Assembly: GCA_045631905.1 (NCBI GenBank)
Contig: JAZQVO010000006.1
Location: 1 to 23,644 of the forward strand
Source of the DNA: HGM04593 sp045631905
GTDB lineage: Bacteria > Bacteroidota > Bacteroidia > Bacteroidales > Bacteroidaceae
Reading direction: 5' to 3'
Length of the DNA: 23,644 nucleotides
This document shows positions 1 through 7,736 of the stretch, piece after piece (positions within the stretch are counted from its first letter, which is position 1; each line of letters opens with the position of its first letter). A program made the position numbers and the translations under genes. Under the pieces are notes generated by a model. That model was not told where the DNA came from, ran no database searches, and saw nothing but the letters and a program-made list of their open reading frames with translations.

Positions 1-26
1 ATAAATACCCAAGAGACCCTCCCCTG

Positions 27-35
27 CCCCCCCCC
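27..35. repeat. Homopolymer run of nine C
   Basis: The first 48 bases are C-rich on the + strand and include nine consecutive C at 27-35. They lie downstream of the terminator of the ndk-M23 operon. No gene is visible in this stub, and what the tract belongs to lies outside the window. It may be a chance feature of intergenic DNA or part of the control region of a gene to the left. Confidence 0.6.
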
Positions 36-48
36 ACTTGACACCGGG

Positions 49-93
49 AAAAACCAAAAAGGCACCCGCACATGAGCGTTTGCCTTTTTGGTT
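49..93 (-). terminator. Intrinsic terminator of the ndk-M23 operon
   Basis: A perfect 13-bp inverted repeat has arms AACCAAAAAGGCA (52-64) and TGCCTTTTTGGTT (81-93). The 16-base loop itself contains a short CGC/GCG pairing. On the minus strand the second arm runs into a stretch of five T, giving the hairpin-plus-U-tract form of a Rho-independent terminator. It starts 14 bases after the stop codon of the M23 peptidase gene. Confidence 0.8.
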
Positions 94-106
94 ATATATT
101 GAAAAA

Positions 107-979
107 TTACTGATATCTCAACCTTTGACCTATGCGCAAGATTGTGCGCGAATTTATACCGTTGAGCTTGTATATGGTACTTTGCGAAACACCATGCTTG
201 CGAGCAATCTTTGCAACCGTGTCACCGCTACGCACCTTGTGATACTTGGGCTCGGGCCCCTCAACTATCATCTTGCCACTCTTTTTATCGTAGTGACGTA
301 TACCCGGCTTATAATAGGTATATGAAGCACCTGTTATTGTCTGGTTCTTAAAGTCGAAGAAGAGCGCGGGGTTAAGAGCCTTGCCCATGAGCACCGTCTC
401 AAAGTGCAGGTGCGAACCTGTGCTGCGGCCCGAATTTCCACCCAAGCCTATGGGATCGCCGGCCTTCACCACCTGGTCCTCGGTAACCAATTTACGATGC
501 AAATGCGCATAAACTGTTTCGAGACCGTTGCTGTGACGTATTACCACATAATGTCCATAACCTCGGCGCTGATAGGCTGTTATGCGCACCTTGCCATCGA
601 AGGCGGCGCGTATGGTATCGCCCACCTGCACCTTAATGTCGAGACCGTTGTGAGGGCGACGACGGCGAGGGCGGTAGCCGAATATATCGGTGATTTTGGT
701 GTTTGTTGTAGGCATCGCAAAGTTGCGAAGGTCGATGTACAACGAGTCGGGCATCTTTGCGGTGTAATGCACACCGTTATTCTCCCATGTAGGGTACAAC
801 TCGTTCGTTTCAATCATCAACCCCTCGCGCAACAAAGTGTTACGCAGGTCGATAGAGTCGTTAAGCTCCATGAGCACATCGGCCACGGCTGGAGCGGGCA
901 TGCCGTCCTGTGCCGTAACGCTCGACAGCGATGCTACCAGCATCACCGGCAAAAATATTTTTCTCAGTATTTTTTTCAC
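107..979 (-). CDS. Secreted M23-family metallopeptidase with C-terminal LysM domain
   Basis: 290-residue protein, likely a periplasmic murein endopeptidase or an activator of cell-wall hydrolases. A signal peptide is visible at residues 1-23, ending VTAQD. The LytM/M23 domain spans about residues 90-205 and has the full zinc/catalytic set: HxxxD (H110, D114), YAHLH (H159, H161) and HLH (H190, H192). A LysM domain (about 246-289, opening YHKVRSGDT) would bind peptidoglycan. This order, enzyme first and LysM last, is common in Bacteroidales. The start is a GTG, chosen because it gives the complete signal peptide and lies only 6 bases after the ndk stop, so the gene should be co-transcribed with ndk. 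With all metal ligands present it is likely active; the exact bond it cuts cannot be read from sequence. Confidence 0.93.
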   Translation of the reverse strand: MKKILRKIFLPVMLVASLSSVTAQDGMPAPAVADVLMELNDSIDLRNTLLREGLMIETNELYPTWENNGVHYTAKMPDSLYIDLRNFAMPTTNTKITDIFGYRPRRRRPHNGLDIKVQVGDTIRAAFDGKVRITAYQRRGYGHYVVIRHSNGLETVYAHLHRKLVTEDQVVKAGDPIGLGGNSGRSTGSHLHFETVLMGKALNPALFFDFKNQTITGASYTYYKPGIRHYDKKSGKMIVEGPEPKYHKVRSGDTVAKIARKHGVSQSTIYKLNGINSRTILRIGQRLRYQ

Positions 980-985
980 TGTCTG

Positions 986-1459
986 TTATTTAAATTTGAT
1001 GCTCTCCTCACCACCATACTCAAACTCGGTAACAGCCGACTTATAGTCGAACAACTCACCCTCTTTAAAGAAGCGGTTAATCTCGATGAGAGCATTCTCA
1101 ACCGAGTCGGAAGCATGCACGACGTTCTGCTCACCGCTCATTGAAAAGTCGCCACGTATTGTTCCGGGAAGAGCCTTGCGCGAGTTTGTTGCACCAACAA
1201 GCAAACGCACCGTCTCAACAGCCTCGGCTCCCTCCAAGCAACATGCGATTATGGGACCTGCCTGCATAGAGGCTTTCAGATAGGGAAAAAAGGGACGCTC
1301 TACCAAGTGTGCATAATGCTCGGCAACAATCTCGTCGGTCATAAACATCATTTTCATACCAACGAAACGCAATCCTTTACGTTCGAAACGTGTGACGATG
1401 TCACCTGTCAAGCCACGCTGAATAGCGTTGGGCTTAATTAAAATGAGGGTTTTCTCCAT
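986..1459 (-). CDS. ndk: Nucleoside diphosphate kinase
   Basis: 157-residue cytoplasmic enzyme that moves the gamma phosphate from ATP to nucleoside diphosphates through a phosphohistidine. The family signature NVVHASDS is intact, with active-site H115, and the N-terminus (MEKTLILIKPNAIQRG) is typical. It is slightly longer than the roughly 143-residue proteobacterial enzyme because of a C-terminal tail, as is usual in Bacteroidota. It is the first gene of a two-gene operon with the M23 peptidase. A separate promoter at 1530-1561 lies upstream, so it need not depend on read-through from recG. Confidence 0.97.
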   Translation of the reverse strand: MEKTLILIKPNAIQRGLTGDIVTRFERKGLRFVGMKMMFMTDEIVAEHYAHLVERPFFPYLKASMQAGPIIACCLEGAEAVETVRLLVGATNSRKALPGTIRGDFSMSGEQNVVHASDSVENALIEINRFFKEGELFDYKSAVTEFEYGGEESIKFK

Positions 1460-1516
1460 GGTTATAAGTTTTTATAGGTATAAGCAATCGCAAAACAGGC
1501 CCTGACGACCTTGCTT

Positions 1517-1537
1517 TATCTTTGCTTTGCAAAGATA
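1517..1537. repeat. 9-bp perfect inverted repeat over the ndk promoter
   Basis: Arms TATCTTTGC (1517-1525) and GCAAAGATA (1529-1537) are separated by TTT. Each arm contains a TAnnTTTG element, one per strand, so the -7 box of the ndk promoter lies inside a palindrome. No U-tract follows on the minus strand, so it is not a normal intrinsic terminator for recG. Confidence 0.75.
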
Positions 1538-1561
1538 GGGAAAATTTTGTAATAAAGCCAA
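1530..1561 (-). promoter_or_regulatory. Bacteroides-type promoter of ndk
   Basis: On the minus strand a TTG (1561-1559) is followed after 21 bases by TATCTTTG (1537-1530), matching the Bacteroides -33/-7 consensus (TTTG or TTG, then TAnnTTTG). Transcription should start around 1522-1526, leaving a leader of roughly 65 bases before the ndk ATG. The region between recG and ndk is AT-rich and shows no clear terminator. Confidence 0.7.
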
Positions 1562-1591
1562 TATTAAGCTATTAAGTTTTATTTAACCTAT

Positions 1592-3694
1592 TTACGATAT
1601 AGCTCCCCAATTACGATTGTTACGTTTTTTTATGGTGCGTAACTGCTCCCACAGCACACGGTACGCGGGATTCTCGCACTGTGGGTCGGCCTCCACTATC
1701 TCGCGAGCCACCTCGCGCACATACTGCAACAACTGCTCGTCACGCGCAAGGTTTGCCACTTTGAGGTCGAATGCTATACCACTCTGCTGGGTGCCCTCTA
1801 TGTCGCCGGGGCCACGAAGTTTGAGGTCGGCCTCGGCAATTTCGAAGCCGTCGTTACTGCCCACCATAATCTCCATGCGTTTACGAGTATCCTCGGATAG
1901 CTTATCGCCGGTTACCAGAATACAATAGGATTGTGACGCACCACGCCCCACACGCCCACGCAACTGATGCAACTGCGAGAGACCAAAGCGTTCGGCATTC
2001 TCTATAACCATGACCGACGCGTTGGGCACGTCTACACCCACCTCTATCACCGTGGTCGATACAAGCATCTGTGTCTCGCCCTTCGCAAAACGACGCATCT
2101 CCTCGTCCTTCTCTTTGGGCTTCATTTTGCCATGCAGTTTACTCAAACGATAATCGTAAAAGACGTTACACAGATGTTTATAGCCATCTTCGAGGTTTTT
2201 AAGGTCGAGCTTCTCGCTCTCGCTTATGAGCGGATAGACCACATACACCTGCCTGCCCACCTGCAACTGCTTACGCATGAAGGCATGCATCTCGTCGGTG
2301 CGGGTACGAAAGATGTGCTGTGTGCTTATGGGCTTGCGACCGGGAGGCAACTCGTCGATGACCGAGACATCGAGGTCGCCATAAAGAGTCATGGCAAGAG
2401 TGCGAGGTATAGGTGTTGCTGTCATCACAAGCACATGCGGAGGGATATTGTTCTTTGTCCACATCTTTGCACGTTGCACTACGCCAAAACGGTGTTGCTC
2501 GTCGATAACCACAAGCCCTATATTGCGAAAACGCACGTTATCCTCCAACACAGCATGCGTACCCACAAGAATATCCACCTCACCGTTTGCAAGGCCGTCG
2601 AGAATATCGGGACGCTCTTTCTGCTTGGTACTGCCCGTGAGCAACCTCACACTAACGGGGAGGCCGTCGAGCATGCGCGACAGGGTGGCAAAATGTTGTT
2701 CGGCAAGAATCTCCGTGGGTGCCATCATGCAGGCCTGGTAGCCGTTGTCCTTGGCAAGCAACATGGAGAGCAGAGCCACAAGCGTTTTTCCGCTACCTAC
2801 ATCGCCCTGCACAAGGCGGTTCATCTGGCGACCACAATTAACATCGCGTCTAATCTCCTTAACCACACGTTTTTGCGCACCTGTCAGCTCAAAGGGGAGC
2901 TTCTCGCTGTAAAAGCGGTTGAACACCTCGCCCACCTTGGCAAATTTGTGCCCCACATATCGCATCTGCCTCTCTTTGGCATATTGCAGGATATTGAGCT
3001 GAATGTAAAAAAGTTCTTCGAATTTAAGACGATGGCGTGCCTCTTGTAACTCGGTATTATCTTTCGGGAAATGTATCACGCGCAACGCCTTATCGAGAGG
3101 CATAAGCCTGTGCTTTGCAATAATTTCGGGTGTCAGCGTCTCCTCTATCTGCCCCTCTTGGAGAATAGCGAAAAGGTTGCTCACGAGCTTTGCCACGGCC
3201 TGTGAGTTCAGCCCGCTGCGCTTCATCTTTTCGGTAGTGTTGTAATAGGGTTGCAGGCCCATAACATCTAGCTGTACCGAGGAGGCGACATCTATATCGG
3301 GGTGGGCAATATTCACCCTCCCGTTAAAAAGGGTGGGCTTTCCAAAAACAATATACCTTTCGCCTATCTTGTAACGGTTCTTCACATACTTTATGCCCTT
3401 GAACCAGACAACATCGACAAAGCCTGTACCATCGGTAAAATGAGCTACCAAGCGATGGCCCACACCCTCGCCCATCTCCTCGAAACTGCGAAACTCACCA
3501 CACAATTGCACAAAAGGCATGTTGCCGGTGAGTTCGTTCACCCTATACACCTTGCTCCTATCGACATATTTATAAGGTATATAGTACAAGAGGTCGTGCA
3601 GAGAGCAAATATTAAGCTCCCTGCCAAGCAAGGAGGCACGCTGTTCGCCTACCCCCGGCAAGAATTTTATATTTCGGGTTGCGAGGTCCAACAT
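1592..3694 (-). CDS. recG: ATP-dependent DNA helicase RecG
   Basis: 700-residue superfamily 2 helicase that remodels stalled replication forks and branch-migrates Holliday junctions. The N-terminal wedge/OB domain covers about residues 1-240. The helicase core follows with Walker A (GDVGSGKT, 297-304), the DEQH box (398-401), motif III MTATPIPRT (424-432) and the HQLRGRVGR box VI near the C-terminus. Length and start (MLDLATRN) fit the family. The reading frame starts 28 bases inside the 3' end of ispD, so translation is probably coupled. It is the last gene of the pdxJ-to-recG operon. Confidence 0.97.
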   Translation of the reverse strand: MLDLATRNIKFLPGVGEQRASLLGRELNICSLHDLLYYIPYKYVDRSKVYRVNELTGNMPFVQLCGEFRSFEEMGEGVGHRLVAHFTDGTGFVDVVWFKGIKYVKNRYKIGERYIVFGKPTLFNGRVNIAHPDIDVASSVQLDVMGLQPYYNTTEKMKRSGLNSQAVAKLVSNLFAILQEGQIEETLTPEIIAKHRLMPLDKALRVIHFPKDNTELQEARHRLKFEELFYIQLNILQYAKERQMRYVGHKFAKVGEVFNRFYSEKLPFELTGAQKRVVKEIRRDVNCGRQMNRLVQGDVGSGKTLVALLSMLLAKDNGYQACMMAPTEILAEQHFATLSRMLDGLPVSVRLLTGSTKQKERPDILDGLANGEVDILVGTHAVLEDNVRFRNIGLVVIDEQHRFGVVQRAKMWTKNNIPPHVLVMTATPIPRTLAMTLYGDLDVSVIDELPPGRKPISTQHIFRTRTDEMHAFMRKQLQVGRQVYVVYPLISESEKLDLKNLEDGYKHLCNVFYDYRLSKLHGKMKPKEKDEEMRRFAKGETQMLVSTTVIEVGVDVPNASVMVIENAERFGLSQLHQLRGRVGRGASQSYCILVTGDKLSEDTRKRMEIMVGSNDGFEIAEADLKLRGPGDIEGTQQSGIAFDLKVANLARDEQLLQYVREVAREIVEADPQCENPAYRVLWEQLRTIKKRNNRNWGAIS

Positions 3695-4365
3695 TTCATT
3701 ATTGTCTCGGCAATCATCATATCATAAGGAGTTGTGAGCTTTATGTTTTCGCGGTTACCCTCGACACCCGAAACGGGGTGTCCCATAGCCTCAACCACCG
3801 AAGCATCGTCGGTAAAGCTCTCCAAGAAACGCTGTTCGTAGGCTGCACGCAACACCGACAGTTTGAACACCTGAGGTGTCTGCACCAAACGATAGCGGTC
3901 GCGCGGAACCACCTCGCTCGCCCCGTTACCACCTATAATGTGGCGGAGGCTGTCGTGAATATCTATCATAGGTATCACGGCACCGCTTATAAGCGCCTCG
4001 CGATAGGCTGCATCGTACACATCTTGCGACACAAAAGGACGCACACCGTCGTGTACACCCACAAGAGCCTCATCTATGTCGTCGACCATGGCAAGGCCGT
4101 TCTGCACCGAGTGAAAGCGGGTTGTTCCACCGGCCGTCAGCTTCAAGGGCACGGCAAAAGAGTACTCCTTGCAGAGCGAGCGCCATAGTTCTATGTGCTC
4201 CTGTGGCAACACAAGCACTATCTGCAACGAAGGGTCGAGCGCATGCAGATGCTCCAAAGTAACCATCACGATAGGCCTGCCACCAAGCAACTGAAACTGT
4301 TTGGGCATATCACCACCCATGCGTGTGCCTTTACCACCGGCAACAACTATAATATATCTTTTCAT
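3667..4365 (-). CDS. ispD: 2-C-methyl-D-erythritol 4-phosphate cytidylyltransferase
   Basis: 232-residue enzyme of the MEP isoprenoid pathway that joins CTP and methylerythritol phosphate. The nucleotide-binding loop AGGKGTRMG (9-17) with the following KQF lysine (K22), HDGVRPF (106-112), TPQVF, TDDASVVE (186-193) and NIKLTTPYD (208-216) are all present. Its start overlaps the stop of the DJ-1 gene by one base (TAATG), and its 3' end overlaps recG by 28 bases, so three genes are translationally linked. Isoprenoid supply is normally essential, so this operon carries an essential function. Confidence 0.96.
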   Translation of the reverse strand: MKRYIIVVAGGKGTRMGGDMPKQFQLLGGRPIVMVTLEHLHALDPSLQIVLVLPQEHIELWRSLCKEYSFAVPLKLTAGGTTRFHSVQNGLAMVDDIDEALVGVHDGVRPFVSQDVYDAAYREALISGAVIPMIDIHDSLRHIIGGNGASEVVPRDRYRLVQTPQVFKLSVLRAAYEQRFLESFTDDASVVEAMGHPVSGVEGNRENIKLTTPYDMMIAETIMKCWTSQPEI

Positions 4366-4916
4366 TATCTGGCAAATTGCATCTGCGAACGCAAGGTCTC
4401 TACAACCTCCGCGCCACAGAAACGTTTAACAATAGCAAACCCAAAGTCGAACGATGCGCCCGGGCCACACGCAGTGATGATATTCCCATCTTCCTGCACA
4501 GGCACAGCTGTATATGTAGCACCAAAGAGGTCGCCTTCGCAACCGGGGTAGCAGGTAGCTTTGCGCCCTGCAAGCAAACCTGTGCGACCAAGAACCATAG
4601 GTGCGGCGCATATAGCGGCAAGCAAGCCGTTCTCCTCATTAACAGCCTTTAAAAGCTCGCGCAGAGGCTCACAAGCCGAAAGATTGTCGGTGCCCACGCC
4701 TCCGCCGGGTAGCACAAAAGCCACCCCATGCGAGAAGTCACACTCGCCAAAGAGAGCATCGGCAACAACCGTTACACCCTGTGCCGACACCACATTACGG
4801 CTCTCCATTATCGACACCGTTTCCACCTCCAAGCCTGCACGACGCATAACATCGACGGGGGCAAGTGCCTCCACAGTCTCAAAACCGTCGGCAAGAAAAA
4901 CAAATATTTTATCCAT
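4365..4916 (-). CDS. DJ-1/PfpI family protein (YajL/ThiJ-like)
   Basis: 183-residue protein of the DJ-1/PfpI superfamily. The fold markers are MDKIFVFLADGFE at the start, with E13 as the conserved acidic residue, and the nucleophile elbow AAICAAP with C103. Members act as protein or metabolite deglycases, chaperones or oxidative-stress proteins; the sequence does not settle which. The reading frame is open for 11 codons upstream (to 4949), but the ATG at 4916 was chosen because homologues begin with the MDKxFVFLADGFE strand. A closely similar gene next to ispD and recG is a recurrent arrangement in Bacteroides, as far as I recall. A 74-base gap separates it from the DUF4062-TPR gene upstream. 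Confidence 0.88.
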   Translation of the reverse strand: MDKIFVFLADGFETVEALAPVDVMRRAGLEVETVSIMESRNVVSAQGVTVVADALFGECDFSHGVAFVLPGGGVGTDNLSACEPLRELLKAVNEENGLLAAICAAPMVLGRTGLLAGRKATCYPGCEGDLFGATYTAVPVQEDGNIITACGPGASFDFGFAIVKRFCGAEVVETLRSQMQFAR

Positions 4917-4990
4917 CACTCTTATATCCATCATTATATTTATAAACAATTCAGACAGCTCTATATTATAACCTTTTATCGTTTAAAAGT

Positions 4991-6457
4991 TTATTCTTCA
5001 ATACCATTATCGCGCAAGAAATTCATACACTCTTCGCTACCCAGCGCAGCCCCACGCCTTATATATTCCAAAGCTTTATCATTATCGCCAAGGCGGTTAT
5101 AAGCGCCACCTATATTACAATAAACCGTGACAAAATCGGGGTGAGATGAACCATAACAAGATAAATAAATTTCAAGAGATTTGTTATAATACTCCAAAGA
5201 TTTATCATACTCACCAAGTCTACTATGCACAAAACCTATATTATGGTATGCAGTTGCGATAAAATGGCGCTCGCTACTCAAATATTGCTCGCACACCTCA
5301 AGCCACTCTTTGTTCACTCGTTTTGCATCGTCGTAACGCGCATGTTCTGCGAGAAAAGTACTCTGTTTTTCGAGCAATTCTGCAAGTTTTTCCTTGTCGT
5401 AATCACATTCACGAGCAAGTGAGACCGCCTTTTCATATATTGCAATAGTGCGCTCCACACGCTCATGAACGGAGTATTTTTCATCGGCGAGCATAACCGA
5501 CGCTTTTAATGTAAGCTCCTCTATTGAGTAAATAACCGCTTCGCGCTCTGTTGTAAGAAGTTCCTTTGTCTGTTTGTATTTTGCGAGCGAGATGTCGGCA
5601 TCGTGCTCGGCATCGTCGAGCAAGGTATTTGCCTCTGTAACCTTACCCTCCTCAAAAAGCGCGATGGCGCGACGCGTGCGTTCCGAGATTTTTTCACCTG
5701 CCAATTTTGCGACACGCATCGCTGTGTCAAACAGCGACTGTTCGTGCGACGAAAGCTCTTCTTGCAACTTGTTGCGCTCGCTCCTTTTCTCATTCAGCAT
5801 GCGGGCAAGCATCTCGTTCTCCTGCGTTGCAATTATAGCTTCAAAAGTTTTTATCTCCTCTTCTAGCTTTGTAAGGCTCTCTTTTAATTTTCTATAATGT
5901 CCGTTCTGTGCCGCAAAAGCCACATTATCGAGGTGGACAACGGGTAGATCTTCTACCATCACTTGCGAGTTCTCAACCTTTATGGCACCGCTGTTCACAT
6001 ATCTTTCGAGTTGTAACAGAAAGCGGAGTTTTAATGTATCGACATTTTCGAATTTACCATAAAAATGCCCATACTTGTGAAAAAATTCTTTTTTAAACTC
6101 CTCAATTTCGGGAGAAAGTTCCCCAACCTCCTTAAAATAGATATAAAGTTTGTAGGGCTTGCGACCGGCTTTTAATTCGTCGTATGCTGTTTCCAGCTCT
6201 TCGTTGGTAAATTCGCCCATACGAGTCCAATAAAGCACAATGCACATGTCGCAAGTCTTTATCTCTCGATTATACTCCTCTTGCTTGGACAAGATGCCCA
6301 TAGATTCGTCGAGATACTCCCACTTGGATATTTCGAGCACTATCCCTCGATGTTTGAATATCGAGTTAAGGTTGTCGAAAAGGTCGCCTACTTCGAGACG
6401 CTCCTGTCCGAGTTCTTCGGAAGATGCAAGAAACACTTTTATGGTTTTAGTCTTCAT
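4991..6457 (-). CDS. TIR-like/DUF4062 N-terminal domain, coiled coil and TPR protein
   Basis: 488-residue soluble protein with no signal peptide. Residues 1-155 resemble the DUF4062/TIR-like fold: a first strand KVFLASSEEL, later CDMCIVLYW, then an acidic helix with E87, E88 and E90 (TNEELETAYDEL). Residues about 180-305 are a charged helical stretch likely to form a coiled coil. Residues about 315-488 hold TPRs, the clearest being kinesin-light-chain-like 42-residue units (ATAYHNIGFVHSRLGEYDKS and the next). Such architecture is found in signalling and defence proteins, where TPRs sense and the TIR-like part acts, but enzymatic activity is not proven here. It starts 20 bases after tonB and reads visibly more AT-rich than tonB: three sampled 60-base lines gave 33-45% GC, against 55% for one tonB line. 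It looks like an accessory gene inserted in a housekeeping operon. Confidence 0.8.
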   Translation of the reverse strand: MKTKTIKVFLASSEELGQERLEVGDLFDNLNSIFKHRGIVLEISKWEYLDESMGILSKQEEYNREIKTCDMCIVLYWTRMGEFTNEELETAYDELKAGRKPYKLYIYFKEVGELSPEIEEFKKEFFHKYGHFYGKFENVDTLKLRFLLQLERYVNSGAIKVENSQVMVEDLPVVHLDNVAFAAQNGHYRKLKESLTKLEEEIKTFEAIIATQENEMLARMLNEKRSERNKLQEELSSHEQSLFDTAMRVAKLAGEKISERTRRAIALFEEGKVTEANTLLDDAEHDADISLAKYKQTKELLTTEREAVIYSIEELTLKASVMLADEKYSVHERVERTIAIYEKAVSLARECDYDKEKLAELLEKQSTFLAEHARYDDAKRVNKEWLEVCEQYLSSERHFIATAYHNIGFVHSRLGEYDKSLEYYNKSLEIYLSCYGSSHPDFVTVYCNIGGAYNRLGDNDKALEYIRRGAALGSEECMNFLRDNGIEE

Positions 6458-6477
6458 ATCTTGTGTTTTTGGCCCAA

Positions 6478-7305
6478 CTACCTCAATTTAAAGTAGTAGG
6501 TTATTGTTCCCTGCTGGTTATTAACCTCTTTCACCGCATTAAAACGAGCCTTGCGTGCAGCGTTGAGCGCGGCGTTGCGCAAAGCAGAGTTTGCGGTATT
6601 TGTTCGGGGGTTTATTGTTGCCTGTATTACTTTTCCTTCGGAGTCTACCGTGATTGTTACAACCACACGCCCCTCGGCCTGTACATTATAGGAGGGACGA
6701 GGAAGGGCACCTGCAAGCGAACGGCCGTTTAGGTCGAATGTTCCGTAACCGCCTGTACCTTTTACGGCACCTGCCGAGGAGTTTCCGTCGGGCGAGCCTT
6801 CGTTACCCTTGCCCTCTGTTGCTTGCCCTTTACCCTGCATGGTGCTACCCTTGCCAAACGCACCTGCTATGCGCGAGTTTGCCACACGCGCCATCTCTTC
6901 GGCCTCTTTACGCTTGCGCTCGGCCTCTTGAGCAAGACGTTCCTGTTCAAGTTGTTCGGCACTTTTCTTGGGTTTTTCGCTCTTCTTCTCCTTTTTCTTC
7001 TTGTCGCTGCTGTTGAGCGCTATGGTAGGCTCGTCGGGCTGGGTGATAACGGGCTCGTCGGGAGCTGTGGCCGGCGGAGGAGGCGTTGTTGTGACGGGCG
7101 AGGGCTTTGGAGCCACATTAACCTCGGTATATTCGTAGGCATCGCCGGCGGCTTGCTCGGTGTTACCCATTATAACAGGCACACCGGCCTCCTCTTGCGC
7201 TTGAGGTTTGTCTATTACAAGAAACCACAAAAGCAGGAAAACAAGAAGATGCACCACAGTTGTTGCGGCGATTCCACAAAGTTTTTCGTTGTTTATACGT
7301 TTCAT
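6478..7305 (-). CDS. tonB: TonB/TolA-like energy transducer
   Basis: 275-residue inner-membrane protein that passes proton-motive force from ExbBD to outer-membrane receptors. A single N-terminal membrane helix (about 11-31) is followed by a proline-rich segment, a lysine/glutamate-rich helix (about 103-145), a glycine-rich linker and the C-terminal TonB domain (from about 195: LPRPSYNVQAEGRVVVTITV, then SALRNAALNAARKARFN). The ATG at 7305 overlaps the exbD stop by one base (TGATG); a GTG one codon upstream is also possible. The long charged helix gives it a TolA flavour, so it may serve a Tol-Pal-like role rather than only nutrient uptake. Confidence 0.9.
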   Translation of the reverse strand: MKRINNEKLCGIAATTVVHLLVFLLLWFLVIDKPQAQEEAGVPVIMGNTEQAAGDAYEYTEVNVAPKPSPVTTTPPPPATAPDEPVITQPDEPTIALNSSDKKKKEKKSEKPKKSAEQLEQERLAQEAERKRKEAEEMARVANSRIAGAFGKGSTMQGKGQATEGKGNEGSPDGNSSAGAVKGTGGYGTFDLNGRSLAGALPRPSYNVQAEGRVVVTITVDSEGKVIQATINPRTNTANSALRNAALNAARKARFNAVKEVNNQQGTITYYFKLR

Positions 7306-7718
7306 CACTTGCGGTCGGGACGGCGCGTTGCAAGCACCATCTTGAATTGATTCTCGTTAGCTATGTTCAAAACCCTTACAATCTCGCGGTAAGGTATACT
7401 CTCGTCGGCATACAGAGCGACATACATCTCGGGTTGTTTAGAGGCACAATCGAGCAGAAAGGCTGTAATATCCTCGGGCACGATGGGCATCTCGTCGTCG
7501 TTTCCGAAAGCCGAATAGTAGTTCAAGTCCTTGTCTATGATAATTCGAGCCAGAGGCTTTGCCGAGGTCTGCTGCTTGCCTTGTGGCAAAAGCACCTTTA
7601 TGGCGTTTGGCGTTACCATGGTCGATGTTATCATAAAGAAGATGAGCAATAGAAATATAATGTCGGTCATAGACGACATCGAGAACATATCTATTGTCTT
7701 TGTCTTTCTTTTAATCAT
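7305..7718 (-). CDS. exbD: ExbD/TolR-type biopolymer transport protein
   Basis: 137-residue inner-membrane protein with one N-terminal membrane helix (about 17-35) and a periplasmic domain. The helix carries the family's proton-handling aspartate, D19, in MTDIIFLLL. It forms the motor with ExbB, encoded 18 bases upstream, and its stop overlaps the tonB start. The order exbB-exbD-tonB and the short spacings indicate one transcript and stoichiometric expression. Confidence 0.95.
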   Translation of the reverse strand: MIKRKTKTIDMFSMSSMTDIIFLLLIFFMITSTMVTPNAIKVLLPQGKQQTSAKPLARIIIDKDLNYYSAFGNDDEMPIVPEDITAFLLDCASKQPEMYVALYADESIPYREIVRVLNIANENQFKMVLATRRPDRK

Positions 7719-7736
7719 TGCTTCAAAAAAAACAGA

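Noticed and set aside
404..1144. Plus-strand open frame of 246 codons across the M23 and ndk genes
   Set aside because: It runs antisense through two genes with intact catalytic motifs and has no promoter or recognisable protein features.
1517..1537. Intrinsic terminator of recG
   Set aside because: The stem is AT-rich and no U-tract follows on the minus strand; the overlap with a TTG-N21-TAnnTTTG promoter explains it better.
1967..3049. Long plus-strand open frame (360 codons) opposite recG
   Set aside because: It lies entirely antisense to an intact, motif-complete recG; its translation is rich in His, Cys and Leu with no recognisable domain. It is a shadow frame.
4917..6477. Mobile island carrying the DUF4062-TPR gene
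   Set aside because: No transposase, integrase, flanking direct repeats or tRNA were seen; only base composition and position hint at acquisition.
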